Below, piece by piece: positions 55,660-64,000 of a DNA stretch of 64,000 bases (its first letter is position 1; each line of letters begins with the position of its first letter). The DNA lies in contig JAPQWV010000418.1 of NCBI GenBank assembly GCA_027422505.1, forward strand, positions 482,001 through 546,000, given 5' to 3'. Under the pieces are notes generated by a model, which worked only from the letters and a program-made list of their open reading frames with translations, did no database searches and was not told where the DNA came from. This DNA comes from Craterostigma plantagineum. Taxonomy: Eukaryota; Streptophyta; Magnoliopsida; Lamiales; Linderniaceae. The translations under genes were made by a program, and so were the position numbers.

Positions 55660-56628
55660 TGGGTCAGCATGGAGTTCTGTTTGACACTTCTCAAGCTGTT
55701 GCCAGGCAGCTTCAGTCCTGTTGGTGATGTCTGCAAATAGAGTTCTGTTTAGAGCCTTTAAAGGTCCTCTCAGTTGGGACAGATTGTAACAGAGACTTTT
55801 TCATACAGTTCCCCGGCCTGAGGTCCCAGTGTGCCTTCACTGTACTTAAAAATGAAGGAGCAAGACACCACATGTTGAAGAATTTAAAAGGTCTCTTGTG
55901 TTTCAGCCCCTGACCATGCTTTTTCAGCAGCATTGGGGTATGATCTGAAAGTCCCTCGTTCAGAAATTCAATGCTGCTGTCAAAGTTTCTGCTGATCCAT
56001 TCCTCATTTGCAAATCCCCAGTCGATTTTGGACCAAATTCTCCTACCTAGACCTTGTTTGTTGTTCCATGTGTATTGACATCCACTAGCTCTAATGACTT
56101 CAAGCTGGCATTGAAAAGTGCATTGATTAAACTCCTGGAATTCCTCAGTTGCGACAGCAGTGCCCCTATCCTGTCCTCAGAACTCCTAACATTATTAAAG
56201 TCTCCCCACAGCATCCATGGGCCTCTAATATCCCTCCCAATCTGCCTGATCGATTCCCACAGACTCACTCTGTCATGCTGCTCATTATACCCATAGACCA
56301 CAGTCAGCCATGTCACCCTTTCTGCTTCTTGAAGCACTCTGAAGTGCATCATTTGGGCTGTTTTTTGTATCAGTTCCAGCTCAATACCTCCCCTCCACAC
56401 CATCACTATCCTACCATTTGGGTGCTCACTCAAGTTGTGGCAGAATTCCCATCCAAAGAAATTGTTGTTCATTACTTCATTCACATTACCTGCTTTCACT
56501 TTAGTCTGAAGAAGGCATATGAGGTTTATTCCATATTTACAGCAGAAGAGGGCTACCTCTCTCTGCTTTGTAGGGGCATTGAAACCCCTGACATTCCAAG
56601 CTGCCCACCTATCCATGACCACAGTCAT
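55660..56628 (-). pseudogene. LINE ORF2 endonuclease domain
   Basis: APE-type endonuclease that nicks DNA to prime insertion. Frame 56628-56047 starts MTVVMDRWAAWNVRGFNAPT. Motifs: WNVRGF (Asn), LLQTKV where the catalytic Glu (usually L-E-T-K) is Gln, VYGYN, GDFNN (Asp/Asn). After a stop at 56047 the last motif SDHTPML is found at about 55948 in another frame. Frameshifts at 56040 and 55800-55720 link it badly to RT. The plus-strand frames at 56149-56802 are antisense shadows. Confidence 0.8.
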
Positions 56629-56649
56629 GGACCCTCTGCTTGGAAGGGT

Positions 56650-57855
56650 TGTATTCCATCATCATCTGTCTTCTTGTATCCTCACTCTGGACCAGTTCTG
56701 CTCAGGATGTTCTCACACCAGTTCCCCTACTTGCTTCCACTCCCCCTGTTCCCACAACAGGTTCCTCTGGTGCCTTATCCATTGTCTCAGTCGGCTCATT
56801 GATCACTGCTTCTGTTAAGCTCTTTCGTATGGGCTGCCATCCTATTTTTTCCTCTTTCCTGCAGGTTGATTCCTCATGCCCATACTGCTGACATTTCTGG
56901 CATCGAACAGGCTTCCACTCGTATGTTACTTTCTGCTCGTTAACTGCCCCTTCTCATTTAGAAATTGGACTGACTCCTTTAGCGGTATGTTAAGGTTCAC
57001 CTCTACCATAACCCTCGCATAGTGGATTCTCTCCACTTTCCTCGTCACATCATCTGTCATGATTGGCTTACCAATCAGACTCGCCACTTTACTAAGTGTT
57101 CTGGTTCCCCAATATTTCAACTCCAATTGTGGTAATTGCACCCAAATAGGAACACTTTCCACTCCTATTTTCTTCAATTGTGTATCCTCAGTCCATGGTG
57201 CTAATACCACTGGTTTTTTATCGAAATGCAGTATTTCTGATTGCAGGATTCTATCCCTAGCTGCAACACTGTCAAATCTCGCCAGGAATAGCCCTTGCCG
57301 CACTTGCCACACGTTTGTCAGACCTAGTTTTCCCCATTTCCGGCTCAAAAATCCAGACATAACTCCATACGGCGGGTTAGCCCCAAGCACGTAACACATA
57401 ATTGCAGAATTCCAGTGTTCCACTGCCTCCTGGATTTCCTCTTGTTCAATTACACCTATTTCCTGTCCATCCTCAGAAATTGGGGCTACATAGTCCAACC
57501 GATTGTCCTGGTTCTTCAATAGGTTCGCATTGAATCGGCGTCACGGACTGCTCTCAGTGGATTGTGTAGGTGCTCGCCCCGTCGATCATGCCAGCTTAGG
57601 CCATTCCTTCTCCAGCTCAACGTCATAGGTCTGTGAGTTTGGCTGTTGATGAGTTCCAGAGGATTGCACCAATGGAACAGTGCCTTTCGATGCTACAGAA
57701 TTACTTCCGCGATTCGGTGTGCTATTATTGCTGAGATTCCTGCTATCATTGCTACGCTTGTTATTCTCCTTCGATTGCTCAGAAGTAGGGGGCGGCGGCG
57801 TCACCACCGTGACCGGCGCCGACCTCTGTGTCGTCGGTTTCCTCTTCTTTGCCAT
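56650..57855 (-). pseudogene. LINE ORF1 with DUF4283 and CCHC knuckle
   Basis: Starts at ATG 57855 (MAKKRKPTTQRSAPVTV), a basic Pro/Ser-rich N-terminus ending at TAG about 57588. From 57519 the DUF4283 domain reads CYVLGANPPYGVMSGFLSRK, GLFLARFDSVAARDRIL, KPVVLAPW, with WVQLPQLELKYWG. After a shift near 56935 comes EWKPVRCQKCQQYGHE (C-x2-C-x4-H), the CCHC knuckle. ORF1 binds LINE RNA. Two breaks. Confidence 0.8.
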
Positions 57856-57895
57856 GGCCGATAGAGAGAGAAAAACGACTCTAGTATGAATTTCA

Positions 57896-59359
57896 GGGCC
57901 GATATGTATGCAGTTTTATTTTGCATTTGCTTTGAATTGATAATATGCGAGTTTTTGTTCTTGCTCACACCCTCGCACAATTGTATTAGGGGACCATGTA
58001 TCTATGCTAAAATGACCAACTGCTGTTTTATGGATTTTGACTTAGATTGATTTTATGAGTTTGCCTCATATATCAGTTTAGCTGCATTAATTGAGGGGGA
58101 GCATTTACAAAATAATATGCCTTGAGCTCCAAATAATTTTTATGTCTCTTTCTCTAAGTGTTGCAGAAATTTTCGATATGATTCTCCTTGCTACAACACA
58201 CTTCTGTGAGAAGGTCTTCACAATTTTTCATGATCCGAAGCTCGCGAAATTGGTATAATTATTCAGGGGGAGCCTGATTAAAACAATTGCTTCCTAATTA
58301 ACTCTAATTTTCTCGACAGTTTTGCTCTAAGTATTGCAGATTTTCAAAATTTGAATTTGGAGCCAAATGTCATTGTTCAGAATTACAGGGAGTTAATTGC
58401 ATTTGTTTTCATATTTAGGGGGAGCAATTATGTGGTTTTTAGTTTCAATAGGGGCCAACCTGAAAAAGAAAATTAACAAACACTTACGATTGAGAAACTG
58501 GTGGATAGAAAAGTTAATTTTCGATCGAAAGTTTCTCGAACGTAAACAGTTTTGGCCATGATCTGTCTTAGTTTCGAAAAAGCTATTGTTTGCAGTCGAA
58601 AAATGTATCAGCCCAATTGGAAAAAGCTATTGTTTGCAGTCGAAAATCCTTAATTACACGCATAAAATCCCAAATCTCTAGATTGCATCGTTGATAAAAC
58701 GTTTCTAAGCGAAAAACACTACTGCAAAGACGAATTTCAAAATCTACTCATCTCTCTAAATTTTTAACAGATTTTTCGTCTTTCTAAGGTAGAATCGACG
58801 TCTATTAGATTTTTGCGTAACTTTAATATCTGTTCGCTTCTACATTTTGTATGTTTCGCTTGAATCTGTGTTAGATTTTCGATTCTATAAAACTGTGAAA
58901 ACCCGTAGGCTATTTTGCAGAAGCTTAGCCATTTAAATATGTTTATCTGGTTCGATTTCTGCAGTTTATTATAGGTTTGGTGTTTTCGATCATTTTGATA
59001 GTATAAAATTCGATTATCTGCGTTTTAAAGTTGAAAAATCGAATGTTCGACTAAAACTGCATCTTTGCATGTTTAACGTCGTCGAAGAACTTTCTTGCTT
59101 GCAAACAGTGCTAATTGGATTTCAATTTACTGTTTGCATCGAAAAAGATTTTTGATGGCAAAATTTTGATTTAGTCGATACAATAGATGACGTAGATCGA
59201 AACATATATACTTACCATGGAGAAATCTAATTTTGATTATATGCGAACGAAGCAATTTACGTACAGAATAGACAAAATAGATGCAAATCAAGTACAAACG
59301 CAAATCTTACTTCCGCAAATAGAATTTTCGATTTCTATTTCAATCGTAAATTTGCGGCG
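57896..59359 (+). other. Second copy of family E 3' extended region
   Basis: Homologous to 48481-49850: ACACCCTCGCACAATTG (57967), TTGAGGGGGAGCATTT (58092), GGAGTTAATTGCATTTG (58389), TAGGGGGAGCAATTATGTGG (58417), then leader-type DNA with TTCGATCGAAAG (58518). No gene. It is separated from the first copy by LTR-C and the LINE. Confidence 0.7.
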
Positions 59360-59531
59360 ACAAATTGTTATTATTATTATTGTTACTATTTTTATTATTA
59401 GTATTAGTATTATATTTAACGCGATTATTATTATTATACTTATTAATAATATTATGATTATATTTATTGTGATTAATATTATTGTTATTATTATTACTAT
59501 TATTATTATTATATTTATTATTATATTATTA
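59360..59531. repeat. (ATT)n microsatellite, degenerate
   Basis: Runs of ATT with scattered substitutions. The open frame 59217-59588 across it is low-complexity and not coding. Confidence 0.85.
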
Positions 59532-59786
59532 CTCCCTCTGTCCCAACAACTTTATCACATAAGTTGTTGGGCACGCAAATTAAGGTAGTATTATTATAAT
59601 AATATAGTACAATGAGATTAGATATAACAGCTTGCTTAATTTATAACAGGTTCCTAATTATTCCCACTAGTTACTTTTCCCTACAATTACATTTAAAATG
59701 GTATTTAATTTTTTACCCAGAAAGGAAAGGTGATAAAATTATTGGGATGCCCGAAATGAAAAAATGTGATAGCAGGACGGAGGGAG
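59532..59786. mobile_element. Stowaway MITE, 255 bp
   Basis: Inverted termini CTCCCTCTGTCCC (left) and CTCCCTCCGTCCT (right, reverse strand), flanked by TA on both sides (59530-59531, 59787-59788). This is the canonical Stowaway/Tc1-mariner MITE terminus. Non-coding. It also has a subterminal hairpin CAACAACTT...AAGTTGTTG at 59544-59569. Confidence 0.9.
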
Positions 59787-59858
59787 TATTAAAAAACCAA
59801 TTTTGAAACAACAGTGGATATATAAGACCAAAACGGTGAAGACAACGATCGACTATAT

Positions 59859-62194
59859 CTACCGGAACCAGTTCTCTCTCGGCGAGATTCTTAATGAATA
59901 AGAGTCCAATCTTCGGGGGTCCAAATAACGTTCATCGTGCAATGGTTCGAAGGTACCTTCATATGTCTTCAAATACTCCACCGTACTGTAATACTGCGCC
60001 AATAAATTGTCGGAGTGAATTTGCCATTGACGACAAGCCGCTGTGCGTGAGAACATGGGATGTCATATCGGCTCAAAATTCCACACGTGCATGTTCGATC
60101 ATTGATCCTTACCACATACGTGCGCTGATGAATTCCAGATGTTATGACTTCTGTTTTATGTTGTCGGGCATCAAAATGGTATACAACGTGATCCCAAGAT
60201 TCTGCCGTCCAACTTTGAAATATTCTTGATGCATAACGTGACCAATCAATTTCATTATTCGCCATTGTACGCACCTGTGAATTTTAAGATATAAATGAAG
60301 AAGTCATAACAACAAAATTAAAATAAAAGACTAACATCGTGAATAAAGCTCCCCTATGAAAAGTGAAATCGACGGTTGCTCCTGCGGGTAGCATTCGAGC
60401 ACCTTTTAATTATCCCGTTGAGACCTTCTGAAATAGTAGTCATCATGACACCACATCGGTAACTACCGTCGTGTACCAACGTCCATTGCTCGATGTTTAC
60501 TTTTTCTAACCATGGCTTCCCACGTTCATTATTCAGTAATCTGATCCATAATGCGATTGAATTTATCCAATGATTCACAGTACCAGCGAAGACAGAAGAC
60601 AGAAGCGACGCACTCCATTTGGTGGACGTAAGAATTCAGTATCTTGTGCTGCCCCCATAAGACCTGTACACATTATATACGCCACTAAGAGTAACTGATT
60701 TTACGGAAATAACGACTAAATTATATTACTAAAGATTAAATACCTGGGTGACGATCCGAAATAAGGCAAACCGATTGATTCTCTAAAACACATGCGTTCA
60801 AATGGTTAAGGAACCAAGTCCATGAGTGTGTACTTTCTTCCATGATAATGGCAAACGCCAGGGAAAAGATGTGTTGGTTGGCGTCCAGCGACGTAGCAAT
60901 CAGTAATTTGTGTCTATATTTGGATTATAAATGCGTACACCAACACAAACAACTTTTCGACAATGTTTGAAGCCATCGACACAAACATACCCGAGTTGGA
61001 AGTGTCTAGGTCTCCCTGTCTGCACATGCAGTCACTTCACGATTGTCCTCAGATTGTAATGCTGCAACACCTTCATAAATATTAGGAGTTTGGTAATAGA
61101 CTCTTCCCACGTACCGTAAACATTTTCCATAGCCATTTTCAGACCATGCCAAGCTTGAATACTACGAGATTTCGTGGCCATATTTATCTTTCACGAGATG
61201 TTGGACATTTTGGGCAGGAACTGCGGATCGATTTTACGGTTCCAACCAACAAATCTGTCATATTACGGTATCAGCATCGAGGGATATTACGGTATGTGCT
61301 CGCTAGCTCTGTCATATAGCAAGTGTGCGGTCAAATTTTGTAACAGACCAGTAACCTTTTTTGGCTTGAAGGATGCCCTCAGTCTCCAAGGGCAATCATT
61401 CGTGTGATCACATTGAACACTCTAACGTGTATTGCTGCTCTCGTTGACGTAATACTCGCGTCTAGCAACTCTGATCGAAAAATCTTTGACGGCACGTTGT
61501 AAATGTTTTTCAGTTGTAAAAATCATACCTCGACAAAACATAGGTTATCTCTGTCGTAAAACTCCCCGTAACCACCATAGTCGTCACCCACTAGGAGGTG
61601 GCATTTGGTACATCTGGAAAAATGGGACGGAGTGAAATAGTATTGGAGCAGTAGAGTTTAGCGGAGTGGTATCATCTGGCGCATCGTCGTCGTTGTTCTC
61701 GTCGTCCTCGTTGGGAACGGGAAACTCGGACAGTGGATCCTCATCGTCCGCTTTCGAATCACTAACATCAACATCTTCCTCGGTTTCAGGCACGAAATCC
61801 GGCACGGGTTCTGACACGGATTCTGGTATATTGAGTGGAACATCAATGGTCGGCATCTCCAGAGAAACATTGCTGAACCCTGCCATAACAGAGACAATGT
61901 CGGGAAAATTCGGACATGTATAACTCGAAGAACCAACTTCAAACGTAGGAAACTCGCGCGGCTCCTCAATATTCCGATTATGTTCTTCATTCAAATCCAT
62001 TGAATTTTCAACTATTTCAACAAAAACCTCAACATAATTGTTCTCTGAATCGGGATGTATGAAAAATTGTAAATCATTGTCGTTTGAGATTTGGAGTTCC
62101 TGATGAAAGTGGCGGGAATGTTGAAAGTATTCATTTTCACATGGACAATCAACGAACAACGACTGCTATCAGCACCAGCAATTTCGAACAACAA
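59859..62194 (-). pseudogene. MULE transposase
   Basis: Reading leftward: an acidic N-terminal part (62159-61584, LQISNDNDLQFFIHPDSENN), then a MuDR region near 61470-61350 (DCPWRLRASFKPKK). The helical segment near 61170-61080 (AWHGLKMAMENVYGTWEESI) leads to the transposase core near 61000-60790 (GYVCVDGFKHCRK, LLIATSLDANQHIFSLAFAI). The C-terminal part has WTLVHDGSYRCGVM (60500-60440) and a SWIM zinc finger CTCGILSRYDIPCSH (about 60090-60040). Stops and shifts are frequent and the expected first Asp motif reads VGVRIYN. Likely introns: about 60745-60667 (GTATTTAATC...GTACAG) and about 60340-60253 (ending TTCACAG). Confidence 0.8.
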
Positions 62195-62409
62195 CTATAT
62201 AAAGTCGAAAAAATTGGTGTTGCGACGAACTCGCCTATACCCAATAGGGCGGATACTAATTTGATGGTAGAATCGGATGATTGAATTATTCATCATCGAA
62301 ATATACTATGACTTGTATGCGACTCGACACCATTCTTTGTGTTATGTTAGAGAAAATCAATAGTTTGTGTTATGTTAGAAAAAACGATAAGGAAGTATAT
62401 ATAGAAACT

Positions 62410-62660
62410 TCACTCGTAATATATTCATACGAGTTGCGTGAATAATTGCAATATTCATGTAACTCGTATTATCATATACGAGTTACACGAATAATTGCCG
62501 ACACGCTGCATGGGCATGCAGGTTGGTCGGGCATTAAGTATCTCGTATTATAATTATACGAGTTACTAACTCGTATCTTCATTCTACGAGTTACGTTACG
62601 TGTCCCAGCGGGCTAGAGTATCTCGTATTCTAGAAATGAACTCGTATTACCATCGTACGA
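62410..62660. repeat. Stem-loop array ACTCGTA...TACGAGT in MULE terminus
   Basis: Inverted pairs ACTCGTA/TACGAGT with loops of about 8-10 bases at 62412-62432, 62462-62483, 62542-62562 and 62569-62591, and a partial one at 62640-62660. Arms are conserved, loops differ. The foldback element at 18456 has comparable CGTAACT/AGTTACG stems. Confidence 0.75.
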
Positions 62661-62773
62661 ATTTCGTTATTTTATTAATGGTTTTCAATTGTTGTTTATT
62701 TTATTAATGGTTGATTTTTTTAATTATTTAATTAAAAAAGCCTGTCAAATACCATGTTTTAAAAAGGGAATTA

Positions 62774-64000
62774 CTATTCACCGCCCTCTTTTGTTACCGC
62801 CCCCTAAAGGACTGTAAAAGACAATTTTGCCCTTATGATATTTAAATTAATTTAAAAATAAAAAGCTAATGGATCGAACGATCTTTGGCAATGGATCGAA
62901 ACGAGGTAACGGAAAAAAAAATCAATTTAACATTTTAGGACCGATCGATCGATACTTCCGGCCCTGCAGTGCACGGGCCTAACGAAATTTTCGGTCGGGC
63001 TGTGTGCGGCCGGTCGATTTTTTCGGCCTGGACACTGCCTAGCCAAAAATATCGTTCGGCCCTGCAGTGTACTGGCCCATCGGTATTTTCGACCCTGACA
63101 GGTCTGGCCGAAAAATCGATCGGCCAGTACACTGCAGGGCCGAAAATTTCAATGGTCAGGTGCACTGCCTGGCAGAAAATCTCGAACGACCGTATTTTTT
63201 TCTAAGTTTTTCGGGAATAATTATTTGTATTAGTAATTTTTTGTGTTATAATTTCTGACTATCTATTGTATTAGTAATTCGAAACGGAATAAAGATGCAA
63301 AAAAATATTCCAAACATAAATAGTACGCATTCGATACATAAACGAAATAATAACACATCATGGGACTGCGGGGTCATCTGGACCACCGGACTGTGGCCCC
63401 TGCACCCTCCAGGAATCGTCATCTACGACTCTGGAGCGGTTACCCTCTATTTCATTTTTACGAGTAACGCAAAAATAAATTTAATTTCTTTGGTGTATAT
63501 TAAGTCACGACATTGCAGTCAATTTAATTTTTTTCGCCATCGCGTGTCAATTTATAGAGGAGAAAAATACTTAGTTGAGGAGGCCGGTGGCACATCGTCA
63601 TCCGGTGACTGAAACGATGCTGCATCATCCGGTACGTCATTATTGCCTGCTCCAGACCACCCCGCATGCGGATCGTAAACTGCATATACGGACTGAGAAG
63701 CATCCGGTACGTCAGTTATGTGGATCATTGCCTGAATCGGATGACTGAAACGATTTCGACCCGTGTTCGATAATCCATCTACGTACGAACGATTTTTACG
63801 AGAATTTGCTTACCAGTCGCCTTTCCTTTCTCCTGTCCCTATCGTCGATCCATTGCGATTTGAATTTTTTTATTTTGTTTGAGTCTGACTTGGATATATG
63901 ATTGCGATGTGGAAAGTGTTCTGGAAAGTGGCTTTAAATAAAAATTTTTATTCAAAAGGACAAAATCGTCTTTTTATCGTCTTTTAGGGGCGGTGACTAG
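62774..64000. mobile_element. TIR element cut by window end
   Basis: Left end CTATTCACCGCCC...CCCCCTAAAGGAC then AAAAGACAATTTTGCCCTT; the window end, on the reverse strand, reads CTAGTCACCGCCCCTAAAAG then AAAGACGATTTTGTCCTTTT. These are inverted copies of about 60 bp. Inside, 62935-63190 is rich in GGCCGA and TCGGCC inverted pairs. A minus-strand frame from about 63815 to 63552 without stops (DVPDASQSV, PDDAASFQSPDDD) has no recognised family. Superfamily not determined. Confidence 0.65.
62935..63190. repeat. GGCCGA/TCGGCC inverted motifs
   Basis: GGCCGGTCGATT, TTCGGCCTGG, TTCGGCCCTGCAGTG, GGCCGAAAAATCGATCGGCC and CTGCAGGGCCGAAAATT recur in both orientations; GGCCCTGCAGTG occurs at 62962 and 63059 and its reverse at 63130. 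Open frames here on both strands are by-products. Confidence 0.65.

Larger units (their letters stand above)
53909..57895 (-). mobile_element. Plant L1-type LINE, 3' truncated
   Basis: On the minus strand: short 5' leader, ORF1 (57855 to about 56650), ORF2 with endonuclease (56628-55920) and RT (55659-53920). The final residues WIKWVNVV are followed by a frameshift, and the sequence is cut by LTR-C at 53909. RNase H/zf-RVT end, 3' UTR and poly(A) are absent. The 5' end meets family E DNA at about 57895. No target duplication can be shown. Confidence 0.85.
59787..62741 (-). mobile_element. Mutator-like element (MULE), left end lost
   Basis: Minus-strand broken transposase plus a right terminal region (62300-62741) with stem-loops and the end GGCTTTTTTAATTAAATAATT (reverse strand), the same terminus as the foldback element at 18456. 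No matching left terminus was found; the Stowaway MITE and microsatellite adjoin. TSD cannot be checked. Confidence 0.7.

Noticed and set aside
56149..56802. 217-codon plus-strand ORF
   Set aside because: It is antisense to the LINE endonuclease and ORF1 end, where the minus strand carries conserved motifs.
59217..59588. 123-codon ORF rich in Ile
   Set aside because: It translates the (ATT)n microsatellite and runs into the Stowaway end.
63552..63815. Acidic minus-strand frame in the last TIR element
   Set aside because: Not listed as a gene: no good start, about 56 codons from its Met, and no family match; mentioned only within the element.

Overview
This window looks like a piece of repeat-rich heterochromatin from a flowering plant, probably a eudicot. 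Every recognisable coding remnant belongs to a plant transposable element: Ty1/copia and Ty3/gypsy LTR retrotransposons with initiator-Met-tRNA type primer sites, a plant L1 LINE with DUF4283 and CCHC domains, a Mutator-like (MULE) transposase with MuDR and SWIM parts, and a Stowaway MITE. I found no convincing host gene, tRNA, rRNA or CRISPR array. Almost every coding remnant carries stops or frameshifts, so the region is mostly decayed.

Layout. 1-5143: a gypsy element cut by the window start. It has a partial 5' LTR, gag only (no pol) and a full 3' LTR (a TR-GAG type element). 5144-10384: minus-strand fragments of a copia family called E here (long coiled-coil gag, SIRE-like organisation). 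10385-17490: a second copia element (B) with a 1.8 kb LTR. Its gag is split exactly by an LTR-like insertion, D1 (14014-15761), flanked by CTATT on both sides. 17493-19510: an E-family LTR and leader, interrupted by a foldback MULE-type element (18456-19401) with a 9-bp target duplication. 19511-26985: a tandem repeat of about 515 bp, interrupted by the short copia element E4 (20711-26535, CTAAG on both sides), which has lost most of gag and all of pol. 26986-39500: copia element E2, interrupted by LTR-like element D2 (27493-28895) and by a solo gypsy LTR, LTR-B (33543-36663, AACCT on both sides). 39501-51467: copia element E3, apparently inserted into E2, with gag, protease, integrase, RT and RNase H remnants, a long 3' region and an extra ORF. 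51468-53908: gypsy LTR-C without matching target duplications. 53909-57895: a LINE on the minus strand. 57896-59531: a second copy of the E 3' region. 59532-59786: Stowaway MITE. About 59787-62741: MULE with a broken transposase. 62774-64000: an element with terminal inverted repeats, cut by the window end.

The most unusual pattern is that unrelated elements each carry a family-specific array of short, CpG-containing, mostly palindromic motifs at irregular spacing in non-coding DNA. LTR-A has ATCGGGCGAT, LTR-B has TTCGYGAA, LTR-C has ATCTCGAGAT, D2 has GTCACGGCCGTGAC, the E-family leaders have TTCGATCGAA, and the MULEs have CGTAACT/AGTTACG or ACTCGTA/TACGAGT stem-loops. LTRs A, B and C share conserved blocks around the array while the array motif itself differs, as if the motif is replaced between lineages. 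Two further conserved structures stand out in family E: an inverted repeat overlapping the LTR TATA box, and four tandem units after pol that could form stem-loops.
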